A DNA stretch of 64,000 nucleotides from Diphasiastrum complanatum. Taxonomy: Eukaryota; Streptophyta; Lycopodiopsida; Lycopodiales; Lycopodiaceae. Below the pieces are notes generated by a model, which saw only the letters and a program-made list of their open reading frames with translations, searched no databases and was not told the DNA's origin. This document shows, piece by piece, positions 1 to 10,500 of this stretch (positions are counted from its first letter, which is position 1; the number at the start of each line of letters is the position of its first letter). The stretch spans positions 27,705,253 through 27,769,252 of the forward strand of contig CM055104.1 of assembly GCA_029204225.1 (NCBI GenBank). Direction: 5' to 3'. A program made the position numbers and the translations under genes.

Positions 1-996
1 AAGCGAATTCAATATTGGCAGCTGCATGATACTGTTCAACGCATGATGATGACCATGCCCCAAGATTTTTGTAGATTCTGAAGAACAAGTGCCAAAAGAA
101 GTTTGAAGGCGCTGTTTTGCTTTAGCGAGGTTTGATACTGTGGTTGCCTCAGCATCCCTTATTTCATCACAAGCTCCAGTGATGAGATTAATGATGTATG
201 TCTTACCAACAGTATGCTTACATCTCTTGCTCTCTGCGTCGCTGCTGCTCCAGCTGCCACTCTTACTGCGTTTCAAGTTGTTGCAGTTTTTTAAGTTGGA
301 TGTAACTGCATGCAGGTTAAATAAATTAGAAGAATCCCCTTTTGGGATTTTGGCGGAGAGTGATTCTGATCTCAAGGAAGCGTGTCCCTTATTGCCACCA
401 ATATCCACATTGCAGCTGCATTCTGTGCTAGACTTCTTATCATCTTTCTGCCCTGATGTAGCCGTACCGCGGAAAGCCAATTCGTCCAAGAAATTCGTCT
501 TCTCTGCATTGCACCTTGATATTTTGGATGCGGGATCTAAAACCAGGTGATGTGGAACCCTTTTCTTTTCCGGACCGAGAAGACTATCAGCTTTGTGGAC
601 AGGCCGGCCTCTGAGGCTACCATCCATATTGCAGCTACATTCATCAGGAGGATTTGTGTCATTTTTGCCATTGAAAATCAGTTGTGTATAAGAAAAACTG
701 CTATTGCCTCTTGGTGACAATCCAGATGAGCTTTGATTTTCATGCAATCGAGCTTGAAGATTGAAGTCCATCAGCTCTGCATGCGAACCTCTAGGGTTTT
801 CCTGCTTTCCTGTTGCATGCTTTTGCTTCACATACACCTCCTGATCGCAGTCAGTACAAGGGGCTTTGCCAGACATATTCTCAATCATGCTAAACTTTTG
901 CTCTTTAACCTGTCCGACAATCATAGGATCTGAATTTTTCTTGAGTACTGTTGACACATCAATTTGCATGATGGGTGTGGATGTGGATGTACACAT
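1..996 (-). CDS. 5' part of an unrecognised plant gene (332 codons, runs off left edge)
   Basis: Reading the minus strand from an ATG at 996-994 gives 332 codons with no stop, reaching base 1 in frame, so the gene continues beyond the window. I do not recognise the family. The product is polar, rich in Ser, Lys and Asn, with no signal peptide or membrane segment. Two similar short motifs, ECSCNMDGS (about residues 119-127) and ECSCNVDIGG (about 192-201), may be an internal repeat. A CTDC cysteine pair lies near residue 47, a basic stretch KRSKSGS near 242, and a GHGHHH run near 313. The first in-frame stop upstream is at 1081-1083, in a context (GGTAAGTAA) that also looks like a splice donor, so the true start or a 5' UTR intron could lie further up. 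An uninterrupted frame this long in AT-rich DNA is unlikely by chance. No function is claimed. Confidence 0.7.
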   Translation of the reverse strand, partial: MCTSTSTPIMQIDVSTVLKKNSDPMIVGQVKEQKFSMIENMSGKAPCTDCDQEVYVKQKHATGKQENPRGSHAELMDFNLQARLHENQSSSGLSPRGNSSFSYTQLIFNGKNDTNPPDECSCNMDGSLRGRPVHKADSLLGPEKKRVPHHLVLDPASKISRCNAEKTNFLDELAFRGTATSGQKDDKKSSTECSCNVDIGGNKGHASLRSESLSAKIPKGDSSNLFNLHAVTSNLKNCNNLKRSKSGSWSSSDAESKRCKHTVGKTYIINLITGACDEIRDAEATTVSNLAKAKQRLQTSFGTCSSESTKILGHGHHHALNSIMQLPILNSL

Positions 997-1420
997 GATT
1001 GCAGTGCTTCTTCTTGATAAGAGTATATTGTCTATCTGTCTGTACCGATACAGAGAGAAGCAGCAGGCGAAGTGAGCTGATTACTTACCCACCAACAGGC
1101 AGACTTGTATTCCTGCCACCTGAAATAAAGTTTCATCCGCTTGACTCCAGCAGCAGCAGGAGGAGAAAAAATGGATGGCTGAGGGAGGGTATGCTCTCCT
1201 CTTTGTCCTTGGCTTGATCCAAACGATATTCAGCTCCGCTCCGATTCCCGACGATGATGATGCGAGGCGAGAGGAGAGCAGAGGAGTGAGGCAACGCGAA
1301 GCAAAGCAGAGCAGATGTGAGAAATAAAATGAGCAGGAGTATTTTATTTGAGAAATAAACCACGTGCGAATTGAAAAGCGCGACCATGTGACCTAATAAA
1401 ATAGCTTCCAACATCTATTT
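997..1420 (-). promoter_or_regulatory. Probable 5' UTR and promoter of the left-edge gene, with a G-box
   Basis: This is upstream of the minus-strand ATG at 996. It holds a CACGTG G-box at 1361-1366, CT-rich stretches when read on the minus strand, and a donor-like GGTAAGTAA near 1081-1089 that could mark a short 5' UTR intron. The transcription start cannot be placed. DNA recognisable as transposon begins at about 1495. Confidence 0.4.
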
Positions 1421-1494
1421 CCCCAACTAATATTTGGCCTCAAACTAAAATTCAACTCATTATCAAATGGTGATGACAATTTACTTTTCCTTTG

Positions 1495-1937
1495 CGAAAG
1501 TACTTTACTTTTGAACCATAAATGGATCTACACAAGATCCACAAGAGTGATTGGATGCTTTCTTAACAATCTATTGCAAAAACTAGACACACAAAATTGA
1601 TCTAGAATGGCAATTTTACATTCAACATGTAAGAACAATAAAAAAGCATTGCTCATTGATGAAATCCCAGTCCACACGTGTGAACCACAGCCTGATGTAC
1701 GACCTGAAGACAGAGAATGAGGGCAATATCACTTTGGTAGCATTTAGAACATACAAACGTGTAGTAGCTCGGGATTTGCCAATGAGCTCCAAAAGTTTTC
1801 TAAGTCCTCACTATGGGAGGATGGAATACATACCAAAAGCCTTCTCCTTTGTAAAGTTAGGCCCGGAATTTCCAGCACGTAATAAGGAATTTAACTTGGA
1901 TTTCTTCACTAATTTGCCACTCTAGCCTCATTCCTAG
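1495..1937 (-). repeat. Outer part of the 3' LTR of copia element 1
   Basis: It aligns with 12025-12485 over its whole length, starting at GAAAGTACT and including the CACACGTGTGAA palindrome at 1673-1684. Bases 1821-1937 occur again at 7228-7345 on the far side of the gypsy insertion. The 89-codon frame inside it (1656-1925) is LTR sequence, not a gene. Confidence 0.85.
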
Positions 1938-1995
1938 AGTCTCCTCCTAATGGGAGCAAGCCAGGGAAGTTCAGTCTTAAATAGTCCTCTCTCTC

Positions 1996-3258
1996 CTAAG
2001 TGTCCTCATCATCTGTCTTACCTTTCCAACGTACGAGAAATTCAAAAACTAGACGGTTTCTCAATTGCTGATGACGAACGTCAACAACTTTTTCAAGTAC
2101 ATTAGGCACAAAGGTAGACAGATCCTCGAGTTCAACTAGTTCACCTTCCGGAATTAGGGAATCCTTCCTACTAGGTCGTTCTTTTAAACGACTTACATGG
2201 AAAACAGGATGAACCCCAACCCCAATCGGAAGATCTAGTTGAAACGCGACCGGGTTGAATTTCTTTACAATCTTATAAGGTCCGCTATATTGAGGAGATA
2301 GCTTATGGCATTTTCCCATCCGGAGTACCTTCGAATCCTTAGGGATTTTAAGATACACCCAGGTTCCGACCTCAATATCCCGAGGTGATCGACCGCGGTT
2401 AGCATAAAACTGAGCTCTATCCTGAGCGGTTTTCATGCTTTCCTTGGCCACTAGCAGCATTTCTTGCACATCTTGCAAAAAATCTACTGCAGCTTGCACC
2501 TTGAGATCTTTGAGACCGACCGAAACTGGAGAACGTGGCTGAAAGCCATACATCAGCATAAAAGGACTGAATCCGGTGGCAGAATGCTTAGCACTATTGT
2601 GCGCGAACTCAACCAAAGGGAGATACTTTTCCCAGTCAGACTGTCGGTGAGAAACGTATGCTCTAAGTATATCCTCCAACGTCTGATTGACTCCTTTTGT
2701 CTGCCCATCAGATTCTAGGTGATCCGAAGAACTAAGACTAAGGATTGTTTCAAGTTTTTCAAAAATTGTCTGCCGAAACTTGCCAGTGAACTTGGAGTCA
2801 CGATCACTAACAATATCATTCGACAAACCATACAATCTGAACAACTTTTCAACGAAAAGCTGGGCTAGTTCAGATGCCTTGACAATTAATTTAGCTAGTA
2901 TAAATTGCACCATCTTGGTTAGCCTGTCAACCACCACCCAAATGGCATTGTGATCACTCCGGGTTTTAGGGAGTCCAACCACAAAATCCATTGAGATACT
3001 TTCCCATTTCTTATTGGGAATTTCCAAAGGATGTAAAAGACCCGCAACTTTGAGTCTTTCTGCTTTGTTTTGTTGGCATTTTTCACAACTTTGAACGTAT
3101 GCCTCCACGTGACCTTTCATCTTAGGCCAGAAGAAATTCTGCCTAACAAGATCAAGTGTCCTCTGTATGCTTGGGTGACCAGCACAACGGTGGTCATATG
3201 GCCTGCAAGTCTTCCCTATCTGGCACACAAACCTTTCCCTTTCGAAAAAGCAAGCCAT
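1996..3258 (-). pseudogene. Gypsy integrase with chromodomain cut short by a stop
   Basis: 420 codons. The integrase inserts element cDNA into host DNA; the chromodomain of chromoviruses targets heterochromatin. An N-terminal HHCC zinc region (GHPSIQRTL ... CEKCQQNK) comes first, then the core with catalytic Asp in SMDFVVGLP, Asp in VSDRDSKFTG, and Glu in VNQTLEDILRAYV. A C-terminal part follows (PQYSGPYKIVKKFNPVAFQL, HPVFHVSRLKE). The last part is a chromodomain (LVFEFLVRWKGKTDDEDT) that stops at TAG 1996-1998, where the family normally has Trp before Glu. Reading past it stays chromodomain-like (EREDYLRLNFPGLLPLGG), so a nonsense change is inferred. The stop at 3262 joins this frame to the RNase H frame above it. 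Confidence 0.85.
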
Positions 3259-3261
3259 TCC

Positions 3262-3618
3262 TTATGGAATAGCTTCAAGTAGCTTATCATTACGGGATTG
3301 CTTAGGTTCCTGCATCCCAAGGTCATCACTAGATCTAGAATTTCCTGTCAAGACATCTAGCCAGATGCAACCAAAAAACCTATCGGTTCGACAAAGATCC
3401 CATAGTGAAAGATACAAATCAGATTGGATCTCAGCAAAGCATAACTGATTAATCTCTCCAATCTGGCTCAAGGCATCGGCAACACAGTTCGACGTACCTT
3501 TACGATACTTAATGTCAAAGACAAACTCCTGAATGAGTTCCGACCATCTAGCCTTACGGCCACGAAGGTCCTTAGCATCACATATATACTTAAGGGATTG
3601 GTGATCAGTCATTACCAT
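3262..3618 (-). pseudogene. Gypsy RNase H C-terminal half
   Basis: 118 codons. The opening MVMTDHQSLKYI and the following KGTSNCVADALSQI are the standard C-terminal motifs of Ty3 RNase H, which removes the RNA template during cDNA synthesis. The first half (YEKELFAVIHALK) is in the frame upstream, so a frameshift lies near 3660. TAA at 3262 is the only barrier to the integrase frame. Confidence 0.8.
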
Positions 3619-4625
3619 AAATCTGGCACCATAAAGATAATGCCTCCAGATTTTAATGCGTGAATGACTGCAAAAAGCTCCTTCTCATAAGTAGAATACC
3701 TAGTTTGAGCAGGGTCCAGCTTCTTGCTTTCAAAAGCAACTGGTCTACCATCCTGATAAAGGACCGCTCCAACAGCAAAGTCGCTAGCATCTGTATCAAC
3801 CACAAAGGGGTGATTAGGATTGACAATGTGTAAAATTGGAGCCGTAGAAACACAGTGTTTGAGAGTTTCAAAACTCTCATTCATTTCATCCGTCCACATC
3901 ATCAATGGACTTTTTTTGCGGCTACATTTTTTCTTCACCCCCTTAAGAACGTTCATCAAGGGCAATGCTATTAAGGCATAGTCCAAAATGAACCTGTGAA
4001 AGAATCCTGTGAAGCCCAAAAAGGATTTCACATCACGAATTGTCAAAGGTCTCGGCCATTCTCTCACCTTGCAGACTTTGTCATAATCGATTTCAAGACC
4101 TTTATCCGATATGACATGGCCTAGGTATTTGAGTTCAGTTTGAAAGAACTCACATTTCAACTCCTTAGCATAGAGCTTTTCTTGTCTTAGAAGATCTAAG
4201 ACAATATGAAGATGATCTTCATGCTCCTCAAGGGTCCGACTATAAATCAATATGTCGTCCAAATACACCACCACAAACTTTCATAGATATGGACGAAGAA
4301 TATCGTTCATCATCTGCTGGAAAGTGGCAGGCGCATTCGTGAGTCCAAAAGGTAACACTAAAAACATATAATGGCCATATCTGGATCGAGATCCAGTCTT
4401 AGGAACATCTTTGTTCCTAATCCTTATCTGATGGTATCCTGATCTAAGATCAATCTTGGAGAAATACTTAGCCCCATTCAGACGATCCATAAGATCATCC
4501 ATCCTAGGTAAGGGATATCTGTTTTTGATGGTCAAATCATTTAACTTTTTAAAGTCACCACACAAACGTGCGCCGCCATCCTTTTTACTAACTAAAAGGA
4601 TTGGTGCTCCCCAAGGGGACTTACT
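3612..4625 (-). pseudogene. Gypsy reverse transcriptase and start of RNase H
   Basis: Two frames in the same register, split by one TGA at 4281-4283. The upper part (4281-4565) has [13 protein letters not shown] and [13 protein letters not shown]; the lower part (3612-4274) has the catalytic VVYLDDILIYS, then FLGFTGFFHRFI and the RNase H entry VDTDASDFAVGAVLYQ. A second TGA at 4629-4631 separates the RT from the protease frame (GHI, stop, PSKSPWGAP). Both TGA codons fall where related elements often have Arg, so C-to-T changes of CGA codons are a likely cause. The enzyme would copy element RNA into DNA; this copy cannot be translated whole. Confidence 0.87.
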
Positions 4626-4628
4626 AGG

Positions 4629-5834
4629 TCATATGTGGCCCATCTTAAGGAGTTCTTGTAACTGCTTAGAAATTTCATCCTCTTCCTTGATGCTAACCCT
4701 GTATGGAAAAAGAGATACAGGTTGGCTACCAAGAAGCAACTCTATATGATGGTCAACACTCCTTTGGGGAGGTAGGCCATACGGGAGTTTAACATCGCTA
4801 TAATTTTGCCTAAGTTTGTTAAATATTATTCCTTCAGGTGAGTTAACACTTAAGGGATTATTTTCAGACACATTCAAAGGCCAATGCGATAAATCAATAT
4901 TTAGGCTCTGGACTGCATGGTCATCCACATAAATTTCATCTTTTAAAAAACAAAGATAAACTTTATTACCAGAATATTTCAAATATTCTACAACTTCTAA
5001 AGTAGAAACCAAAGGATCAAAAGGCTTATTTACATCGCCTTTTAGCTTAACCAACGAGCCTTTATGCAAAAAAGATATACTATGAGTAACATAATCTTTT
5101 CTTAAAGGCTCGTTTTTGGAATAAAACCATTCTTTTCCTAAGATTATGTCTACGCTATCCAAGTTCATAATATGAAAATCTAGCGGTTCAACATAATCTT
5201 GGATTTGAAGCGGCAGCTGAGGGACAGGTTGATCCCAAGCTTGTCGATCTTCCCCCGACGCCATTTTTACCACATACGAGTGATTACTTGGCACGGTAGC
5301 CACCCTGAACTTCTGCACCAATTTAGCATTTATGAAATTATGTGTGGAACTATCATCAAACAGAACAGTCACAGCTTGGCGTCCTACAACTCCATTCATA
5401 TGAATGAGATCATGGGGGTCAAAAACAGTTGTATTAAAATAACAATTCTTGCAGCTAGTGCCATCTTCAAAGGATAAATCAACAAAAAAAATACTAGAAT
5501 TACCTGACGTTTTAGAAGATTTACGTTGCCCGCCAGATTTCTTTTGCTTTTTCTTTGGGAAATCTTTTGAAAGATGCCCCTTCTCCATGCAGGAGAAGCA
5601 CAACCCGCCGGTTCTCGCCTTGTCATAGTCGGCGCGCTCCAATTTGACGCACTTTTTTCCGCCTTGGGAACCGGTGTCCGTCGTTTTGTCTCTGCCCCGC
5701 TTCTTGAAAAATTTCTTTTCTTTCTGTTCAGCCTTGAGCAAAGCCTGCTCCTTGCGAGAGGCAAAATGGGCGTCATCGAAGATTTTTGCAAAGTGAACTA
5801 CATCTTCGATTGTCTGCGGACGGTTACGCCGCAC
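4629..5834 (-). pseudogene. Gypsy gag C-terminus, zinc knuckle and protease
   Basis: 401 codons. The N-terminal part (RPQTIEDVVHFAKIFDDA) continues gag. A basic stretch leads to a zinc knuckle CFSCMEKGHLSKDF, in which the fourth ligand, normally Cys, is Phe, so RNA packaging by this copy would be impaired. The protease region has DDSSTHNFINAKLV, a retropepsin-type D-S/T site, followed by ILGKEWF. The C-terminal part (GLPPQRSVDHHIELLLGSQP) is the RT lead-in. A frameshift and stops at about 5835-5890 separate it from the gag start. Confidence 0.8.
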
Positions 5835-5878
5835 TTCTAGCTAAAATTCCTTTGGAAGCCCCAAGATAAAATGTAATT

Positions 5879-6445
5879 TTAACAAAATAGGATCGATTCG
5901 CGAGGCGAATCGAGGTAGTTTTCTTGGAATTCCTGGATATAGGCATCTAACGGCCTAGTACTCATCTGCATGGTGGCAAAACGCCGCCAATGCTCAAAAT
6001 CATCCAACACTGGAAGAAAAGCCGATTTAAAGGCTTCTTGAAAGGCGTCCCATGTAGAAGGGGCTGTAGCCCTCTCCTTAAGATCCTGCCACCATGTAAA
6101 TGCCTTTTCGCGTAAAAATATCAGAGCAGATGCGATCTTCGTACTATCAGGTGCATCGTGCATGGAAAAATGACTATTCCATTGATCTAGCCACGACAAT
6201 ACCACATCGAGAAGCCGATCTTTCTTTTCACCCGAAAAGAATTCCGGATTAAATATTGGATAAGCGCCAACGGACCGCGAGTGCGTCGAAGAACGCCACT
6301 CTTGCTCGGCCGCGGCATGCTTGGCTTGCATTTCTAAAATTTGATTTTGCAGCATATTTAGGGCCTGAACAAGCTGGTTAGTGTCTACATCAGGAGGAGG
6401 AGGTGATGAAGACGGTCCTTCACCCGAGGGCATAACAGGGTCCAT
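5879..6445 (-). pseudogene. Gypsy gag N-terminal part
   Basis: 188 codons from ATG 6445-6443. A Pro/Ser-rich start is followed by a coiled-coil-prone stretch (LVQALNMLQNQILEMQAKHAAAEQE) and the retrotransposon gag core (FFSGEKKDRLLDVVLSWLDQWNSHF ... WWQDLKERATAPSTWDAFQEAFKSAF ... TRPLDAYIQEFQE). Gag forms the particle that packages element RNA. The frame breaks near 5890, where the homologous reading moves to another frame. Confidence 0.8.
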
Positions 6446-7227
6446 GGCGCACTAAGGAAGAAGGCAAAGAAAAAACTGCAAGGGCTTCGCAACAAAAGGA
6501 CTTAGAAAACTTGAGACCACTACTCAAGGAGACTAAGCCACAATAAGCACCTCAATGATGGAAATGGAGCCTATACCCCCCATCCCACTTCTTTTCCTTC
6601 TTAAAAAGGCCTTGCCGAATGGCGAGCCTTATGGTCGCCACCTAGCAAGCACATGGGCACCTAAAACAAGTGGCATCCCCTTATGGGGTCCACCTACCCT
6701 CAACTCACATGGCCACCACCATCTTTACGCCACCTCACCCAAGGGTCACTTGGGTCATGTCCCCAACCAACTTCGGGTTCACCGCCTTGACCTCATGGCC
6801 TCATGGCCTGAAGATACACCTAAGTCTCCTCTAAGGCTTGTCCTTAGGCAAAGGAAAAGGTGCAGGTACAACTGTACGTTCATGAGGAGGTGGTGGAGGA
6901 AAAAACATCAAATTTTTTCCCCAAAAGAGAAAAGGATGAAGGGATTATCAATTTTTCTTGGTGTGTATGTGGAAGATTACAAAGAGGAGGATTAAGCCCA
7001 AGAAAGAGGCTAAAAAAATGAAGAAAAGGGTACACAGGTCTGTACCTGCAGTAGGTACAACCTGCAAGTACAGTTGTACAACTGTGTACTTTTGTTTTAT
7101 TAATCGCCCCCCTTTCTTCAAAATTTAGTTAAAGCAAATTGAAAGTTTAGAAAAGCTTTTATATTCAAACTTAGAGACTAAGTTTTATAACTCAGTATAA
7201 AAAAAACTTTGTAAACTTTGAAACAAA
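6446..7227 (-). repeat. Gypsy 5' leader or LTR remnant
   Basis: About 780 bases lie between the gag start and the copia LTR border, with no convincing gene; the plus-strand frame at 6555-6995 has no family features. It may hold 5' LTR and leader sequence, but I cannot find a partner copy on the other side. It contains an exact 14-base palindrome, CAGTTGTACAACTG, at 7071-7084 inside a run of GTAC-rich short repeats (about 7030-7090). Confidence 0.45.
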
Positions 7228-7558
7228 ATGGAATACATACCAAAAGCCTTCTCCTTTGTAAAGTTAGGACCTGAATTTCTAGCACGTAATAAGGAATTTA
7301 ACTTGGATTTCTTGCTCTAATTTGCCACTCTAGCCTCATTCCTAGGGACATGCCAAGTAGGTGGCTAGTTGGTCAATTTTCATCATAAATCTAGGATCAC
7401 TTCCAAATTGACTTGACCAACACTTTATACTTGATCTAACTTAAAATAGGGTAGGTATCTCACGTGGCTCCATGGCCTCACATGTGTGGGACCCACTTAT
7501 GTACATAATTTACATTATTCTACATGGCTAGATTTGCCAACATTAGCAATTTTTCACA
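7228..7558 (-). repeat. Inner part of the 3' LTR of copia element 1
   Basis: It matches 12370-12672 of the upper LTR. On the minus strand it starts TGTGAAAAATTGC at 7558, directly after a purine tract (GAGGAGGAG, 7559-7567) that fits the polypurine tract. Its first 118 bases repeat 1821-1937. Confidence 0.8.
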
Positions 7559-8590
7559 CTCCTCCTCAAATCTATCCTTGGAAATTATGATACTTTTATC
7601 AATTACTCCACTTGAAGATCTTAGCTTAACAAATGAATCCTTAGTGAATAGATCAGCTAAGCAATTCGATGAAGACACATGTTGGAGCTTGATCTCTTTG
7701 GCTTGCACTTTCTCCCTCACAAAATGATGAGCAATCTCGATGTGCTTGCTCCTTGCATGGAATGTAGGATTAGTAGCAAGTGATTGGGCTGATTGGTTGT
7801 CACAATAGATGATAGGCATCTACTCAATGACATGAAGCTCCACCAATAGCCTCTTGAGCTATACGACCTCCTTGCATGTTGATGTCAAGGCCTTATACTC
7901 GGATTCTATGGAAGATAAGGAAATTGTATCTTGCTTTTTGGAACGCCATGATACTCTTCCATCACATAAGGTGGAAAACGCACTTATTTACTTTTGATCC
8001 ACTTTGTCACCTGCCAAATTCGAGTCACTATAGGCTCTTATGCCAAGATTAGTCCCTCTATACAATATGCCAAAATTCTTAGTTCTAAGAACTCTTTTGG
8101 TGATTTTTTCCAAGTAATACCAAAGGACTTTGGAGGAATTGGCTTAATTTTCGAAGACTATAACTAAGATCAGGTCTAGTTATAGTCAAATATATCAAGG
8201 AGCCCCTATAAGCCTACTATATATAGTGATGTCCTCAAAGGATGCTTCATCGCCATCAAAAGATGCTTTTACATGTTGCTCCATTGGAGTCTCAATGCCT
8301 TTACAATTCTTCATTCCAAATCTATCTAGGATGGATGTAGCATACTTAGATTGACAATGAGGCTAAAATCCAATCCTCTTATGACTTCTATTCCTAGAAT
8401 GAAGTTCAATAGGTCGAGATCTACCATTTTGAACTCTCTTATTCCATCTAGATGATTCCCACTCAAAATAATGTCATCAACATACAATACAAGGATAATA
8501 ATCTTTCCATCATGAAATATTATGTACTATGATGGATTATAAGAGCTTAAAACAAAGTTGATGGATATAAAAAAAGAGTTTAGCCTAGAG
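7559..8590 (-). pseudogene. Copia element 1 RNase H and RT C-terminal region
   Basis: The minus-strand frame ending near 7520 reads IIYCDNQSAQSLATNPTFHARSKHIEIAHHFVREKV and SSNCLADLFTK, the copia RNase H signature. Above it, broken frames give SEYKALTSTCKEVV, then GDKVDQK and an LVLYVDDIILS-like RT motif near 8480. Stops are frequent between 7820 and 8590. The RNase H frame itself is open for 99 codons. Confidence 0.75.
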
Positions 8591-8592
8591 TA

Positions 8593-9416
8593 TCATGCTC
8601 TAGGTGCTTGCTTGCGTCCATAGAGACTCTTCTTCAAAAAACACACTTTTTCTTCATGCTCCTCCTTGATGAAGTCCTCAGGTTGCCTCATGTAGATCTC
8701 TTCCTCCAAGTGGCCATTGAGGAAGGCATTTGTAACATCAAGTTGAAATAGCTTCCAAATGAAAGTAGTAGCAAGACTAATGATCAATTTTATTGTAACT
8801 AGCTTAGCCACAGGAGCAAAAATTTCATCATAATCAATACCTTGGCCTGCAAGAAACCTTTTGCTACAAGCCTAGCTTTATACTTATTTAGTGATCCATC
8901 TTGATTATACTCCAATCTATACACCCACTTGCAATCAAGTGGCTTTTTCCCTTGAGGACAATCAACAAGATCCCAAGTATGAGCATCATACTCCACTTGC
9001 ATACCATTCATCCAAGTTTTTGTTTTACAAGCATCTCCATAGCAAGTTGCTTCATCAAGCATTGAAGTAAGAAAAGTGTATTAAGTAAAAGATAAAATGC
9101 CTTCTTTTTTATCACCTTTTCCATCATAAGTGAGCCTCGATGGCTCAGCCCTTTCTCTTGTGGATCTTCTTGGAGTTCTTGGATCTTGAGGTGGATCCTC
9201 AAGCTCTTTATCACTTTGAAGCTCCTCCTCCATCCTAAAATGGTCTTTGAAATCAAGATAATTAGTAGCATTATCATCCTCTTTACAAGCATGTCCTTCA
9301 TAAAAACTAACATCCCTACTCACTATGACTTTTTTAGTGATGGGATTTAAGATTCTATAATCTTTGCTATTCTCAATATATCCCACAAAGTTGGTGTACA
9401 TAGCAAGTGGATCCAA
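8593..9416 (-). pseudogene. Copia element 1 reverse transcriptase N-terminal half
   Basis: Three overlapping minus-strand frames (9081-9416, 8799-9062, 8593-8811) give, in order, the integrase-RT linker (PRRSTRERAEPSRLTYDGK), the RT start (DCPQGKKPLDCKWVYRLEYNQDGSLNKYKARLVAKGF), then LDVTNAFLNGHLEEEIYMRQPEDF and KSLYGRKQAPRA. The normal copia motif is KSLYGLKQAPR, so one residue differs. Frameshifts occur near 8820 and 9080. Confidence 0.8.
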
Positions 9417-10500
9417 ATATTTTTAGATCCTTGAGATTTGGCTTTTCTCCAAATAGAGTTTCATATGGTGTGATTCCTCCAATGGCTTGGTTGGGCAATC
9501 TATTGCATAAGAAGTTAGCACATGTGATTGCCTCACCCCAAAATGGTTTTGGTAGAGAAGTATCTAGCCTTAAGGCTTTAGCACACTTACAAAGAGATAT
9601 ATTTTTTCTCTCGGCCACTCCATTTTGTGAAGGGGTATATGGACATGATAACTCTCTCTTAATGCCATTAGAACTACAAAACTCTATCAACTTATTGGAG
9701 ATATATTCTCCTCCATTATCATTTCTTAATATCTTGATCTTGGTACTAAGGTGACTTTCTACCAGAGTTTTGAACTTTACAAATGAATCAAACACCAAAG
9801 ATTTACAAGATAACAGGTAAATCCAACCATATCTAGAATGATCATCAATGAAGGTTACCAAATAGTTAGCACCAACATTAGATGCTTGAGAGAAACTATG
9901 TACATCCAAATGTATGATCTCAATAGGAGTGTTAGATCTTGATGTAGATCTTGAAAAGGGTAGCTTATGAGTCTTTGAGAGGCTACAAGTCTCACAATGC
10001 TTTCCACATTTTGCCAAGCTCTTGGGGAGGCCGAGTGCAAGCTCCTTTGCACACATGGATTCCATAGCTTTGAAGTTGGGGTGGCCCCACCTTTGTGCCA
10101 TAGATCCACACTTGACTCTATCCACCTTTTTCATGTTCACACTCTCCATTGAAACATTAGCATATAAATTAAACAATCTACCTTGTTTAAATCCTTTTGC
10201 TAGGAATTCATCATTCTTACGGATGGAACAAACTCCATGCTTAGATTGTGCATCTAGGCCATTATCCATTAATTGGCCAACACTTAACAAATTCTTGGTT
10301 AACTTAGGTACAAAAAGGACATTCTCAAGATTCATCCTTTTGGATGATCCTATGTACAATGGAATAGTTCCAACACCACTTATTCTACACTCTTGATCAC
10401 TAGTCGTAAAGATAGAATTTTTTACATCATTATAAGAGAGTAAAGTGGAGAAATAGTCCTTTTGGAAAGTCATGTGGGAGCTAGCCCCACTATCAATCTA
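9373..10500 (-). pseudogene. Copia element 1 protease end and integrase
   Basis: 366 codons open from 10473. Just upstream, minus-strand 10476-10500 reads W, stop, IDSGASSHMTF, so a stop sits two residues before the aspartic protease site. Downstream come the gag-pre-integrase motif (RWGHPNFKAMESMC), the zinc-finger cysteines CETCSLSKTHK, and the integrase core with Asp in IHLDVHSF, Asp in RNDNGGEYISN and Glu in NGVAERKN. The last part (PNLKDLKIFGSTCYVH) is typical of copia integrase. The core catalytic triad is intact within this frame. Confidence 0.83.

Larger units (their letters stand above)
1938..7227 (-). mobile_element. Ty3/gypsy chromovirus fragment nested in the copia LTR
   Basis: On the minus strand the parts run gag (6445 downwards), zinc knuckle, protease, RT, RNase H, integrase and a C-terminal chromodomain, which is the order of plant chromoviruses. 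Only single stops or small shifts separate the modules, so it is a moderately young but dead copy. No pair of its own LTRs is evident: coding sequence runs to about 1950, directly against copia LTR, so the 3' LTR is missing. Both sides are bordered by the same stretch of about 117 bases of copia LTR. Confidence 0.85.

Noticed and set aside
140-550. 136-codon plus-strand frame
   Set aside because: It is the antisense shadow of the longer minus-strand frame 996-1, which has a better codon pattern and no stop.
1133-1414. 93-codon minus-strand frame with Leu-rich stretches
   Set aside because: It lies in the presumed promoter and 5' UTR of the left-edge gene, and the Leu runs come from CT-rich DNA.
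1656-1925. 89-codon plus-strand frame
   Set aside because: It lies wholly in the copia element 1 LTR, and the same DNA at 12.2-12.5 kb does not keep the frame.
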